Below are positions 16,558 through 26,001 of a stretch of 64,000 nt of DNA, in pieces. Source of the DNA: FEN-299 sp963727765 (GTDB lineage: Bacteria > Acidobacteriota > Vicinamibacteria > Vicinamibacterales > Fen-181); the NCBI GenBank assembly GCA_963727765.1, contig CAVSGZ010000008.1, positions 868,001 to 932,000 of the forward strand. The letters are read 5' to 3'. The number at the start of each line of letters is the position of its first letter. Within the stretch, counting starts at the first letter, position 1. The position numbers were made by a program, and so were the translations under genes. The notes under the pieces are model-generated. The model did no database searches, was not told the DNA's origin, and saw only the letters and a program-made list of their open reading frames with translations.

Positions 16558-17206
16558 TCCCCCGGACGGTCCGGATCCGCTTGACGTCGAAGTCGCGGTC
16601 GACTTTCTCCCGCAGCCGGAACACCAGCACGTCCACGACGTTGGTGCGCGGGTCGAAGCTGTAGTTCCAGACGTGCTCCATGATCATCGTCTTCGAGATG
16701 ACGCGGCCGGTGTTGCGGAGGAGGTACTCGAGCAGCGCGAATTCGCGCGGCCGCAGATCCAGCCTTCGTCCGCCGCGATGGACCTCGCGGGTGACGAGGT
16801 CCATGGTGATGTCGCCGGAGACCAGACGCGTCGGCTCGGTGACGCCCTGCGAGCGGCGGATGATCGCCTGGATGCGGGCGAGCAGCTCCGAGAAGGCGAA
16901 GGGCTTGGTGAGGTAATCGTCTCCGCCGGCCTGGAGGCCGCGGACGCGGTCGTCGACCGAGTGCTTCGCGCTCAGGATGAGGACCGGCAGGTTGACGTGC
17001 CCGCGGCGGAGCTCCTCGAGGACCGAGAGGCCGTCGCGGCCGGGGAGCATCAGGTCGAGCACGGCGGCGGCGTATGGCTGGGTCAGGGCGAGCTCGAGGC
17101 CGCGGTTGCCGTTGTCGGCGGCGTCCACCGCGTAACCCGCTTCCTGCAGCCCTTTCACCAGGAACGACGAGATCGTCGGGTCGTCCTCGACGACGAGCAG
17201 GCGCAT
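16532..17206 (-). CDS. OmpR-family response regulator
   Basis: 224 residues: a receiver domain with the acidic pair E7/D8-D9, phosphorylated Asp51 (VLDLMLPG) and Lys in LTKPF, then a winged-helix DNA-binding domain (LRPREFALLEYLLRN, VDVLVFRLREKVD, TVRGIGYVLD). Start at 17206; the frame is open upstream but those residues are low-complexity. It partners with the overlapping histidine kinase. The closest plausible target is htrA on the same strand, by position only. Confidence 0.9.
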   Translation of the reverse strand: MRLLVVEDDPTISSFLVKGLQEAGYAVDAADNGNRGLELALTQPYAAAVLDLMLPGRDGLSVLEELRRGHVNLPVLILSAKHSVDDRVRGLQAGGDDYLTKPFAFSELLARIQAIIRRSQGVTEPTRLVSGDITMDLVTREVHRGGRRLDLRPREFALLEYLLRNTGRVISKTMIMEHVWNYSFDPRTNVVDVLVFRLREKVDRDFDVKRIRTVRGIGYVLDVA

Positions 17207-17221
17207 GGGACGATTATAGGC

Positions 17222-17311
17222 GAGGGCTTCCGCCGTCGCCCGCCCAGGACGCTGGCGGGCTATGGCGGACCCGCCGAAGCCCGAGGGGCGAAGGCGGGCA
17301 GGGCTCAAGGC
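17222..17311. repeat. Intergenic palindromic block
   Basis: Ninety bases with inverted segments around CCGCCAGGACGCTGGCGGG, GGCGGACCCGCC and GCCCGAGGGGCGAAGGCGGGC, of the kind seen elsewhere between genes here. Two CTCAAGG copies follow up to the stop codon of the methyltransferase. Confidence 0.45.
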
Positions 17312-18133
17312 TCAAGGGCTGCACGGGAACAGCCGGTGGAGAGCAATCCCGATCGCGGTGGCGACATTCAGCGAGTCATTGCCCGGCGCCATCGGGATGC
17401 GGAGGACCACGTCGGTCTGCGCCAGTGTCTCAGCGGCAAGGCCGTCGCCTTCAGAGCCGGCGAGAATGGCGACCGCGGCCGCTCGCGTGACCGAAGACGC
17501 CCAGGCCCCGAGGTCGTCGGCCGTCGCCGCCGGCGTGAGCGCCGCGAGCGTGAAGCCCGCGTCCCTCAGCGCCTGAAGGTCCGCGTGCCAGGCATCGGCG
17601 TGACAGAACGGCACGCGGAGCGCGGCGCCTGCCGACACCCGGATGGCTTTGCGATACAACGGGTCGCAGCACCCTGGTCCCACGATCACCGCGTCGACGC
17701 CGAACGCGGCGGCGTTGCGGAAGATGCCTCCCATGTTGTCCGCGTTGCCGATCCGCTCGAGCGCCACCAACCGCCTGGCGTGCGGGAAAGCCGCCAACAT
17801 CTCCCCGACGCTCAGACGCCTGGGACGCTCGCCCAGGGCGAGGCAGCCGCGGTGGATGTGGAACCCGGTGAGCCCCTCGATCGCGCGTGGCGGGACGACG
17901 AACACCGGTGTGCCGGCCAACTGAGGCTCGATGACGTCGGCGAGACCTCCATGCGCGGCCTCGGTCAGGAGGATCGACCTGACGGGGAAGTGCGACTGGG
18001 TCAGCAGCGCCCGCACGACCAGACGCCCCTCGGCGACGAAGATCCCGCCGCGCCGCAGCAGTTCCGGGTCCGGTACATGCCGGTAGTCAGCCAGTCGCTC
18101 GTCGTCGATTGTCTCCAGCCGCTGGATGGGCAT
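17312..18133 (-). CDS. SpoU/TrmH-family RNA 2'-O-methyltransferase
   Basis: 273 residues. An N-terminal substrate-binding region (VAEGRLVVRALL, like L30e-type modules) precedes the SPOUT domain with its three motifs: ERIGNADNMGGIFRNAAAFG (motif 1, catalytic Asn/Arg), LAGSEGDGL (motif 2) and IPMAPGNDSLNVATAIGIALH (motif 3, SAM-binding knot). The start at 18133 gives the usual length; an upstream in-frame start adds 25 residues without family character. Target RNA unknown. Divergent from the ferritin gene. Confidence 0.87.
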   Translation of the reverse strand: MPIQRLETIDDERLADYRHVPDPELLRRGGIFVAEGRLVVRALLTQSHFPVRSILLTEAAHGGLADVIEPQLAGTPVFVVPPRAIEGLTGFHIHRGCLALGERPRRLSVGEMLAAFPHARRLVALERIGNADNMGGIFRNAAAFGVDAVIVGPGCCDPLYRKAIRVSAGAALRVPFCHADAWHADLQALRDAGFTLAALTPAATADDLGAWASSVTRAAAVAILAGSEGDGLAAETLAQTDVVLRIPMAPGNDSLNVATAIGIALHRLFPCSP

Positions 18134-18228
18134 GGCGCGATCATACTCTTGGCCTTCGTGAGTCCTCCCTGCCGTTGAGGTATCATGGAGAAAAGCGCAC
18201 CGAGACACTCTAGAAAAGGGAGAAGGTC

Positions 18229-18714
18229 ATGTTGATCAGCAAGAAACTGAATGCCGCGTTCAACGACGAAATCGGGCTCGAGCTGTTTGCCTCGAACCAG
18301 TACCTCAACATGGCGGCCTACCTCGAAGGCATTCCGCTCAAGAAGCTCGCCGACCTGTTCATGAAGCAGTCGGGCGAGGAGCGCGGCCACGCCCTGAAGT
18401 TCGTCAAGTACGTGAACGACGTCGGCGGCACGGTCAGGATCCCGGCCGTGGACGCGCCGCAGGCGACCTTCAAGTCGGTCGAGGAAGTGATTGCCGTGTC
18501 GCTGAAGTGGGAGGCCGAGGTCACAGCCCGCATCAACGCGATGATGACGATGGCGATCGCGGAGAAGGACTACGCGGCGCAGGAGTTCCTGCAGTGGTTC
18601 GTGAAGGAGCAGGTCGAGGAGATGTCCACGATGGACAGCCTGCTCAAGATCGTGAAGCTCTCGGGCGACCGGGCGCTCATCATGGTCGAGGCCTACCTCT
18701 CGCACCAGGGGTAG
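18229..18714 (+). CDS. ftnA: Non-haem ferritin
   Basis: 161-residue four-helix ferritin. The ferroxidase ligands are recognisable: Glu in NDEIGLELFASNQYL, the EERGHA (ExxH) pair, and Glu/Gln in WEAEVTARI and WFVKEQVEEM. Cytosolic iron storage and Fe(II) oxidation. A strong GGAGAAGG ribosome site stands 4 bases before the ATG. Monocistronic, with convergent ABC genes 6 bases after its stop. No clear Fur box was seen upstream. Confidence 0.92.
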   Translation: MLISKKLNAAFNDEIGLELFASNQYLNMAAYLEGIPLKKLADLFMKQSGEERGHALKFVKYVNDVGGTVRIPAVDAPQATFKSVEEVIAVSLKWEAEVTARINAMMTMAIAEKDYAAQEFLQWFVKEQVEEMSTMDSLLKIVKLSGDRALIMVEAYLSHQG

Positions 18715-18720
18715 CCGCGC

Positions 18721-19470
18721 TCAGTCGCCGTTGCCCTTCAGCAGCGCACGAGTCGCAGGGTGGGCCGGCCGCGCGAGCACATCGCCCGGCGGGCCCCCCT
18801 CGACGACGCGCCCCTCGGCCAGCACGGCCACGCGCGTCGCGAACGCGTGGGCGAACGGCACGTCGTGGGTGGCCACGAGCAGTGTCCGGCCGGCGGCGGT
18901 CAGCGTCGCGAGCGTCGCCGCCAGGTCGGTCCGCCTGGCCGGGTCGAGCGACGCGGTCGGCTCATCCATCAGCAGCAGCGGCGGGTCGGTCGCGAGCGCT
19001 CTCGCGATGGCGACCCGCTGCGCCTCGCCTCCTGACAACTCGGACGGCCGGGCGTCGAAGCGCGCGCCCACTCCCAGCGAATCGAGCAGGCGCCTCGACC
19101 GCGCGTCGGCCTCGCCGCGGGCGATCCCGAACGCGTGAATCTGCGCGAGCGAGACGTTCTCGACCGCCGTCAGGTGTGCGAACAGGTGGTGGAACTGGAA
19201 GACCATCCCCACGCTCCGCCTGAGGCCGCCGAGATGCGACTGGCGGGGAACCGGCCCCGGGTGGAGCGCGAAGCCGCCGACGACAATCCGCCCCGCGTCG
19301 AACGGGTCGAGCGCGCACACCGCGCGCAGCACGGTCGTCTTGCCGCCGCCTGAAAGCCCCATCAGCGCCACGCGCTCGCCGGCCCTGGCGTCCAGATCGA
19401 CGCCGTCGAGCACGGCGCGCGTGCCGCGCCAGAGCCGCAACCCGGTGATCGTCAGGACCTCGGTGCTCAT
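18721..19470 (-). CDS. Amino-acid ABC transporter ATP-binding protein
   Basis: 249 residues: Walker A GLSGGGKTT, Q-loop VFQFHHLFAHLTAVEN, signature LSGGEAQRVAIARALA, Walker B LLLMDEPTASLD and switch His in VATHD. It belongs to the polar amino acid uptake (PAAT/GlnQ) group. Its ATG overlaps the TGA of the upstream binding-protein/permease gene (ATGA, 19467-19470), so the two are translationally coupled and form a complete importer. Confidence 0.92.
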   Translation of the reverse strand: MSTEVLTITGLRLWRGTRAVLDGVDLDARAGERVALMGLSGGGKTTVLRAVCALDPFDAGRIVVGGFALHPGPVPRQSHLGGLRRSVGMVFQFHHLFAHLTAVENVSLAQIHAFGIARGEADARSRRLLDSLGVGARFDARPSELSGGEAQRVAIARALATDPPLLLMDEPTASLDPARRTDLAATLATLTAAGRTLLVATHDVPFAHAFATRVAVLAEGRVVEGGPPGDVLARPAHPATRALLKGNGD

Positions 19471-21005
19471 GACTGCGGGATCTTCCAGCTCTTCTCCAGG
19501 CGGCGCGCGAGCCGCGAGAGCGGCAGGGACATCGCCAGGTAGAGCGCGGCGCACAGCGCGCCCGGCACCACCCAGCTGCCGATGTTGGCGGCGAAAATCT
19601 GCGTCTGCTTGGTCAGCTCGATGACGGTGATGACCGAGACCAGCGACGAGTCCTTGAGCAGCGCCACGAAGTCGTTGGTCATCGGCGCGAGCGCGAGGCG
19701 GAACGCCTGCGGGCCGCGGATGAGCCGCAGGACCTGCGCTTCGGTGAGCCCCAGCGTGCGCGCGGCCTCGAGCTGCCCGACCGGCACCGCCAGCAGCGCG
19801 CCCCGGTAGATCTCGCTCTCGTAGGCCGCGTAGTTGAAGCCGAGGCCGACCCACGCCGCGACGAAGGCCGGCAGCCTGATGACCGACGAGAGGCCGTAGT
19901 AGATCACGAACAGCTGCAGCAGGACCGGCGTGCCGCGCGTCACCTCCACGTACCAGGTCAGCGCGAGGCGAACCAGCCGATTGCCGTACAGGCGCCCGCT
20001 GGCCACGGCGATGCCGACCACCACTGCGAGCGCCATGGAGAGGCAGGAGAGCACGATGCTGATGAGGGCCGCGCGGAGCACGGCCGGCAGGTAGCGCACC
20101 GTGGCGGCGAGCGGGCCGGGCATCGGTGTTGGGCCGCCGGCCTCCGGGACGAACGCTTCCGGCGGCGCGGTCCCTTCCCGCTTCAGGAACGCCGCCTGGG
20201 CATCGTCGTAGATCTGCCACTTCCGGTAGATCCGCTCGAGCCGGCCATCGCGCATGGCGGCGAGGAGCAGCGCGTTGATCCGGTCACGCAGCGCTTTCTG
20301 CCCCGGTGCCAGCACGACCACGTAGTGCCCGATGGCGACGGGCGTCGGCTCGGTGGAGAGCCCGCGGGTGTGCCGCTCCGCGCGCGCGGCGATGATGTGG
20401 TCCAGCAGCACCGCGTCGAGGCGGCCGTCCGCCAGGTCGGTGTACGGATGCACGTCGTCGTCGTAGGACACGGGGGTGACGGCGTAGGTCTGTCCCGCGG
20501 CGAGCAGCATCTCGTAGGCCTGCGTGCCGCCGAGCGAGCCGACGCGCCGGCCGTGAAGGTCGGCGAGCGTGCGGAACCGGCCAGCGTCCGCGCGGCGCAC
20601 GGTGATGACCTCGCGGAACTCGAAGTAGGGGGCGGTGACGAGCAGCTGCGCGCGGCGGGCGGGCGTGTCCTCCACGCCGCTCATGCCGATGTCGAAGTCG
20701 CCGCGGCGCACCGAGGCGTCGATCGACGCCCAGGCCACCTGCACGAACTGCGGCGTGCGGCCGAGCCCCTCGGCCAGCAGGGCGGCCACCTCGACGTCGA
20801 ATCCCCGGAGGATGGACGGGTTGGCCGGGTCGGCCTCGACATAGGGAGCGCCGCCTTCGGCATCGCCGCCCCAGCGGAGGACGGCGGGCGTGGAGGGGTG
20901 CGGCTGCGCGGACCCCGCCGCCGAAGCCTGAAGGGCGAAGGCAGAGGCCAACGCCATCAGGGCGCCAGCGGAAAGCACGAGACGGAGGCGTCGGGGCCGC
21001 GGCAT
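19467..21005 (-). CDS. Amino-acid ABC transporter: substrate-binding protein fused to permease
   Basis: 512-residue fusion. A signal peptide (RLRLVLSAGALMALASAFA) is followed by an SBP_bac_3 domain (about 40-285; GFDVEVAALLAEGLG, FDIGMSGVEDTPARR, VGSLGGTQAYEMLL, DAVLLDH). A permease domain follows from about 300 with YVEVTRGTPVLLQLFVIYYG and the EAA loop EAARTLGLTEAQVLRLI. The start at 21005 places the signal peptide first. The binding protein is therefore tethered to its own channel. No residue choice fixes the substrate; His, Gln or Arg would be typical. Confidence 0.9.
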   Translation of the reverse strand: MPRPRRLRLVLSAGALMALASAFALQASAAGSAQPHPSTPAVLRWGGDAEGGAPYVEADPANPSILRGFDVEVAALLAEGLGRTPQFVQVAWASIDASVRRGDFDIGMSGVEDTPARRAQLLVTAPYFEFREVITVRRADAGRFRTLADLHGRRVGSLGGTQAYEMLLAAGQTYAVTPVSYDDDVHPYTDLADGRLDAVLLDHIIAARAERHTRGLSTEPTPVAIGHYVVVLAPGQKALRDRINALLLAAMRDGRLERIYRKWQIYDDAQAAFLKREGTAPPEAFVPEAGGPTPMPGPLAATVRYLPAVLRAALISIVLSCLSMALAVVVGIAVASGRLYGNRLVRLALTWYVEVTRGTPVLLQLFVIYYGLSSVIRLPAFVAAWVGLGFNYAAYESEIYRGALLAVPVGQLEAARTLGLTEAQVLRLIRGPQAFRLALAPMTNDFVALLKDSSLVSVITVIELTKQTQIFAANIGSWVVPGALCAALYLAMSLPLSRLARRLEKSWKIPQS

Positions 21006-21048
21006 GGAGTTCAAGTGCGAGCGCTCATCATACGCTACACTTGGCGCG

Positions 21049-21459
21049 ATGGATCTGCGGTCTCTGCTCCTGCCCGAGCCACGGCGGAGGTTTCCGCACG
21101 CCCGCGCCTGGAACGTCGGCGCTCGGACCGTGCATCTGGCGGCCACCGGGACGCTGCTCGGTGGCCACTTCTTCGGCGCGCCGTCCGAGGCGCTGCTGCC
21201 ATGGCTCTTTGTGGCCATCGCAAGCGGCGCCGTCATGTTCGGCCTCGAGCTCTACACCTCGCTCGACTGGCTCACACAAGTCGGCGGCCTGGCGGTCGTC
21301 GTCAAGCTCGCCGTGCTGTGCGTTATCCCGTTTGCCTGGTCGGCGCGCGTGCCGCTGCTGTTCGTGGTCGTCGGGCTGGCGGGCGTCGGGGCGCACATGC
21401 CGGGGAAGTACCGGCACTACTCGCTCCTCTACGGGCGGTCGGTGAAGGAGACGAAGTAG
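21049..21459 (+). CDS. Conserved small membrane protein of unknown function
   Basis: 136 residues with four predicted membrane spans and a C-terminal polar motif GKYRHYSLLYGR just after the last span. I do not assign it to a named family. Start taken at 21049 so that it does not overlap the divergent ABC gene. It lies 12 bases upstream of the ureohydrolase gene, whose AGGAGG ribosome site begins right after this stop codon, so the two are probably co-transcribed. Confidence 0.65.
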   Translation: MDLRSLLLPEPRRRFPHARAWNVGARTVHLAATGTLLGGHFFGAPSEALLPWLFVAIASGAVMFGLELYTSLDWLTQVGGLAVVVKLAVLCVIPFAWSARVPLLFVVVGLAGVGAHMPGKYRHYSLLYGRSVKETK

Positions 21460-21471
21460 CAGGAGGCGGTC

Positions 21472-22419
21472 GTGACCAATCCACAGCCGCGTGATGCGTT
21501 CAAGTCGCCGCGTTTCGCCCAGCCGGCCACCTTCATGCGGCTGCCGCACGCGACCGATCTCGGCGGCGTCGACGTGGCGCTGTTGGGCGTGCCGTTCGAC
21601 TCGGGCACGTCGTACCGATCGGGCACGCGCCTCGGCCCGCGCGAGATTCGCGCGCAGTCATCGCTCATACGGCCCTACAACCACTTTCAGCACGTCGCGC
21701 CGTTCGACCGGCTGGCCGTCGTCGATGCGGGAGACGTGGATGCCTCTCCGATCAGCCTCGAGACGGCGCACCTGGCGATCGAGACGCGCATCGGTGAAAT
21801 CGTCGCGGCCGGCGCGGTGCCGCTCGCCGTCGGCGGCGACCACAGCATCTCGCTGCCCGCGCTTCGGGCGGTGGCGCGCACGCACGGGCCGCTCGGCCTC
21901 ATTCAGTTCGATTCGCACATCGACACGTGGGACGGCGATTTCGGGTCGAAGATCTTCCACGGGTCCCCGTTCTACTACGCGGTGACGGAGGGGCTGGTCG
22001 ATCCCGCGCGATTCGTCCAGGTGGGGATTCGCGGCCCGATGTACGGCGCCGACGACTTCGCCTTCCAGCGCGAGCACGGCGTTTCGGTCATCGACATCGA
22101 CGAGGTGTTTCGCCTGGGCCTCGACGGCGTGCTGGCGCGGATCACGGCCGTGGTCGGGCGGGCGCCGGTCTACGTGACGTTCGACATCGACGCGGTGGAC
22201 CCGGCGTTCGCGCCCGGCACGGGCACGCCGGAGGTGGGAGGCCTGAGCAGCTGGCAGGCGCAACAGCTCGTGCGCGGCCTGGCCGGTCTCTCCGTGGTCG
22301 GTGGCGACATCGTCGAAGTAGCGCCGCCGTTCGATGGCCCGGGTCAGATCACGTCGGTCCTTGCGGCGAACCTGCTGTTCGAGATGCTGTGCGTCGTGGC
22401 GCGCAGCCGCCAGCCCTGA
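21472..22419 (+). CDS. speB: Agmatinase-family ureohydrolase
   Basis: 315 residues with the binuclear Mn ligands of the arginase/agmatinase fold: GGDHSIS, the DSHIDTWD group, and FDIDAVDPAFAPGTGTPE. SpeB-type enzymes turn agmatine into putrescine and urea; guanidinobutyrase and guanidine hydrolase share these motifs, so the substrate is not settled. GTG start with AGGAGG 6 bases upstream. The TGA stop lies in a CCCTGAAGGGCC palindrome that opens a repeat block. Confidence 0.82.
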   Translation: MTNPQPRDAFKSPRFAQPATFMRLPHATDLGGVDVALLGVPFDSGTSYRSGTRLGPREIRAQSSLIRPYNHFQHVAPFDRLAVVDAGDVDASPISLETAHLAIETRIGEIVAAGAVPLAVGGDHSISLPALRAVARTHGPLGLIQFDSHIDTWDGDFGSKIFHGSPFYYAVTEGLVDPARFVQVGIRGPMYGADDFAFQREHGVSVIDIDEVFRLGLDGVLARITAVVGRAPVYVTFDIDAVDPAFAPGTGTPEVGGLSSWQAQQLVRGLAGLSVVGGDIVEVAPPFDGPGQITSVLAANLLFEMLCVVARSRQP

Positions 22420-22492
22420 AGGGCCTTCCTACACACGGAAACCCGGTGGCGCGAGCCGGGCTACACACCGAAACCCGGTAGCGCGAGCCTCC
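22415..22492. repeat. Palindrome plus duplicated GAAACCCGGTAGCGCGAGCC unit
   Basis: CCCTGAAGGGCC at the ureohydrolase stop is followed by CCTACAC and two copies, 32 bases apart, of a 23-base unit (22435-22457 and 22467-22489) that differ at two or three positions. Each core is CCCGGTRGCGCGAGCC. Non-coding gap before the mannosidase stop. Confidence 0.7.
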
Positions 22493-22512
22493 TGGTTCAC
22501 GGAGACGGCCGG

Positions 22513-25500
22513 TTACCTCTGCAGCGTGTCGTAGAGCGGCGCCGCGGGCCGCACCGCCTCGCCTTCGTTCGACACCGTCACCGCCAGGATCTTGATGCGC
22601 TCGTTCATCGGCAGCGTCAGCGTCGTCGCGCCCGCCGGGATGTCGATCGCGTAGGCGTAGAGATACGAGTACGCGTACGCGTCGTTCGAGCCGTCGCTGT
22701 CGTGGCGGTGCGAGGCGAACCAGGCCACCGGCGTCCGCTTGATGAAGCCCGGTTTCAGGCCGTCGAACTCGGTCACGGTCCGCATCCGCGGCGGCGTGCC
22801 GGGCGGCGGCGCCGGCTGGCCCGCTCGCGGCGGCACCGGTTCCTCGTGCGACTTCCAGATGCGGTTGTCCCACTGGCCGATATAGCCGCCCCAATTCTGG
22901 ATCGTCAACGCAACCGGATCCGACCCAATCCTGAAGGTGGCCTTCTGATCCCCGTCCGCTGCCGCGAGCAGGTACAGGCGGGTGAATCCGCCCGCCGGGA
23001 TCGGGACGTCCTGGCCGTGCGCGACGAGGGCGTTGAGCCCGGCGGCCGGTCCGAGCGTGAACGTGATGCCGCCGTATGCCAGCGTCGCCGGCAGCATCTC
23101 GGCTGGCAGGCTCCGGCCCGTCGAGTCGAAGTGCCCCTCCGACACCGAATGGTCCCGGCTCGCCACCCCCTGGTCGAAGCGCAGCGCGACCGACTGCGAG
23201 ACCGGCGGGATCGCCGCGGCCGGGGCGGGACCGAGCGTGACCGCGAAACTCCGCACCTGGTACGGCGTGAAGTCGGCGACGAGATCACCCCTGGCGATCG
23301 AAGCCGCGCCGACGGGGTCCTCCACGCCGTTCACCTCGCGCGCGCCCGCGAGCGGTGACGGGAAGGTGAACAGGACTCCCTTCGCCGCCTTGCCGTCGAG
23401 CTCGACGACGCGAAGGACGATCTCGTTCGACTGTTCGGCCTTCTTGAGCGCCAGCACGCGCACGCGCCGGTTGCTGACGGTCAGCAGCGAGAAGCTCCTG
23501 CCGAGCGTGCCGGCATGCTTCCCGGCCTCGAAATCCATCAGCGGCGCGTTCAGCCGCTGCGCCTGCCAGTCGGTCTGGCCCTGGCGCCAGTCGCCGGCAT
23601 GGCTCGCCAGCCCGTAGACGAACTCGTGGTGGCCGAGGTCCTGTGACGACTGGTCCTCGTAGCCGCCGCGGACGCCGGGCGTCCGCAGAAGCGTCAGGCG
23701 CAGCGTGTTGTCGGTCGGCTTGTCCGAGCCGGTCTTGGCATCCGACAGCACCGTGACACCGTAGGCGCGGGACCTGTCGGTCAGGTCGAACCACTGGTGC
23801 GAGGCCACCTCGAACTGCCGATCCTGGTCGGTCGGCCGCTCGATCGTGCCGATGTCCCAGTTGTAGGTGGCGTTCGGATTCGACGCCGTGAGCGGGAAGA
23901 CCGCTTTGAGGTGGGCCTCTCTGGTCTTCCAGTCGATCGCATTGGCGATCTCCACGCGGTTGCCGCCGTCGCCGGCCGAGAGGCGGATCGTCTGCACGAA
24001 GGTCGAGCCCTCGGTCTCGCGCGTCACCTCGAGGGCCACGCGCGCCGGGCCGCTTTCGGCGATCCGGATCTTCGCCGGGCCGTGGACGTAGGCGCGCGGC
24101 TCCCGCATCTGGTCCTCGTAGTCCATGTTCCATGCGGGCCAGTTGCGCGGGTTGTCGGTCTTGATCTCGAGGCGCGCGGGCGCGGCCAGCAGTTCCCGGT
24201 TCAGCGTCTTGTCGAACAGGCTGCTGATGTCGCCGTTCTGATCGATACGCACGCGGTAGCGGGCGTTTTCGAGCGACGATTCCGAAACCGCGAGAGCAGA
24301 GGCGCCCGGCGCCGCGACCGCCTCGGCGGGGCGGACGTCGAACACCGCATAACCGACCGAGGGCACGCTGGCGAGGAACAGCACGCGGCCGTCGGAGGTC
24401 AGCTGCGCCGGCACATCGGCGCCGTTGGGCCCGACGACCCTCACGCTCTTCGGAGTGCCGCCGGCAAACGGGACGGCGGCCTGCACGACGTCCTCACGTG
24501 CGACGTTGAGCGGGTTGAAGACGACCACCGGGATCCCCGTCGCCCGCGTGTCGAGCACGGAGGCCACCGACTCGGTGGCGCTCGTGATCACGCCGGCGAA
24601 CTGGTTCATCGCCAGCACCTGGTCGTTCCACGCGTACTGGTACGCCTTCGGGAGGCTGGTGCCGGGGATGATGTCGTGGAACTGCGATCCCATCACGAGC
24701 GTCCACGCGCCGTTCAGGCGCTCGAACGGATAGGGGCGGCCGCCGAGCCATGCCGCCGCCACCGACGCCTTTTCGGCGGCATCGGCCAGCAGCTCGTTGT
24801 GCCGGTTCCACCGCTTCACATACGCCTCGGACGTGATCGAGCCGGCCGAGTGATTGATCAGCTCGAGGTCCCCCTTGTAGTGCGGCAGCCGGGTCCACTG
24901 GCTGTCCTTGATGTTGAGGAACATCTGCTCGGCCGTGCCCTGGATGACCCGGACCGGTCCGTCGCCCACGCGGACTTCGGGCGAGGGTGGCGCCGCCGCG
25001 GCCTCTCGCCCTTGCGCGTTGCCGCGCGGGGGGTACGGGTTCGGCAGCGAGATCATCCCCTTGGTCAGGATCGCCTCCATCAGCTTCACCGAGGCCTCAG
25101 TCGGCGAGCCGCCGGTGTCGCCGGTGCCGTAATACATGTAGTCGGTGAACAGTCCGGTGACCCTCCCGTCGAGCGCGATGCGGGCGGGCCAGTCCACCAG
25201 GGGGCGTGCGCGCTGCTGGCCGGCCGCGGGCTCAGGCGGTCGGGGCGCCGTCTTCGTCAGGTCGTAGGTGACCGACTGATCGTAGCTGCCGGGGTTGAGC
25301 GCCGCGACAATACTCTGGCCATCGGGCCCTTCCCAGACGCCGACGTTGAACGGGATGCCGTCGGGTGTCTGCTCGGGCGAGTCGGGTCCGCCCACCTTGG
25401 CTGCGGGCTGCCAGCTCGCCGACAGCTTCTGGGTCGAGAAGTACTTGATGCCGGCGTGGCGCAGGATGCTCGGCAGCGAGGCGGGGAACCCGAAGCAGTC

Positions 25501-26001
25501 GGGCAGCATGTACTCGGCGCTCGTCTTGCCGAACTCGCGCTTGAAGTACTGCGTCCCGTAGAGAATCTGCCGGATGATCGACTCGGCCGACGGGGAATTG
25601 ACGTCGTTCTCCTCCATCGACGAGCCGGACGGGAACCACCGGCCCGCGGCGACGTAGCGCTTCAACGTGTCGTAGTCGGCCGGGTAGTACTCCTTGATCA
25701 TCCGGTAGCGGTTCGCGCCGCTGAAGTTGAAGACGTAGTGCGGGTACTTCTCGAAGAGCGCGAAGTTGTCCCGGAGCGTCTTCGGCAGGTACTCGCGGAT
25801 CGTCGTGGGGTAGTCCCAGCGCCACTGGGTGTCGAGGTGCGCGTAGGGCACGACGAAGAGCGTCAGGCCGGTGGTCACGTCCACCGGCGGCGGCTGCGGC
25901 GGCGCGACCTTGGGCGCGGGCGGCTGCGCCTGCACGACGACCAGCATCACGACGAGCCACGCAGCGGCGATCACGCAGAGACATCGTCCACGACGGTTCA
26001 T
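22513..26001 (-). CDS. Exported glycoside hydrolase family 38 alpha-mannosidase
   Basis: 1162 residues. An N-terminal signal segment (CLCVIAAAWLVVMLVVVQA) is followed by the GH38 catalytic domain: metal ligands His55 and Asp57 (YAHLDTQWRWDY), catalytic nucleophile Asp168 (MLPDCFGFP) and the later GSQFHDIIPGTS metal/active-site motif. A long beta-rich C-terminal half follows. The ATG overlaps the TGA of the HPr-EI-EIIA gene (ATGA at 25998-26001), so it is coupled to the PTS operon. E. coli pairs a fructose-family PTS with the cytoplasmic GH38 MngB for mannosylglycerate, but this enzyme is exported and would cut its substrate before uptake. Probable role: release of mannose or a mannoside in the periplasm. 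Confidence 0.88.
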   Translation of the reverse strand: MNRRGRCLCVIAAAWLVVMLVVVQAQPPAPKVAPPQPPPVDVTTGLTLFVVPYAHLDTQWRWDYPTTIREYLPKTLRDNFALFEKYPHYVFNFSGANRYRMIKEYYPADYDTLKRYVAAGRWFPSGSSMEENDVNSPSAESIIRQILYGTQYFKREFGKTSAEYMLPDCFGFPASLPSILRHAGIKYFSTQKLSASWQPAAKVGGPDSPEQTPDGIPFNVGVWEGPDGQSIVAALNPGSYDQSVTYDLTKTAPRPPEPAAGQQRARPLVDWPARIALDGRVTGLFTDYMYYGTGDTGGSPTEASVKLMEAILTKGMISLPNPYPPRGNAQGREAAAAPPSPEVRVGDGPVRVIQGTAEQMFLNIKDSQWTRLPHYKGDLELINHSAGSITSEAYVKRWNRHNELLADAAEKASVAAAWLGGRPYPFERLNGAWTLVMGSQFHDIIPGTSLPKAYQYAWNDQVLAMNQFAGVITSATESVASVLDTRATGIPVVVFNPLNVAREDVVQAAVPFAGGTPKSVRVVGPNGADVPAQLTSDGRVLFLASVPSVGYAVFDVRPAEAVAAPGASALAVSESSLENARYRVRIDQNGDISSLFDKTLNRELLAAPARLEIKTDNPRNWPAWNMDYEDQMREPRAYVHGPAKIRIAESGPARVALEVTRETEGSTFVQTIRLSAGDGGNRVEIANAIDWKTREAHLKAVFPLTASNPNATYNWDIGTIERPTDQDRQFEVASHQWFDLTDRSRAYGVTVLSDAKTGSDKPTDNTLRLTLLRTPGVRGGYEDQSSQDLGHHEFVYGLASHAGDWRQGQTDWQAQRLNAPLMDFEAGKHAGTLGRSFSLLTVSNRRVRVLALKKAEQSNEIVLRVVELDGKAAKGVLFTFPSPLAGAREVNGVEDPVGAASIARGDLVADFTPYQVRSFAVTLGPAPAAAIPPVSQSVALRFDQGVASRDHSVSEGHFDSTGRSLPAEMLPATLAYGGITFTLGPAAGLNALVAHGQDVPIPAGGFTRLYLLAAADGDQKATFRIGSDPVALTIQNWGGYIGQWDNRIWKSHEEPVPPRAGQPAPPPGTPPRMRTVTEFDGLKPGFIKRTPVAWFASHRHDSDGSNDAYAYSYLYAYAIDIPAGATTLTLPMNERIKILAVTVSNEGEAVRPAAPLYDTLQR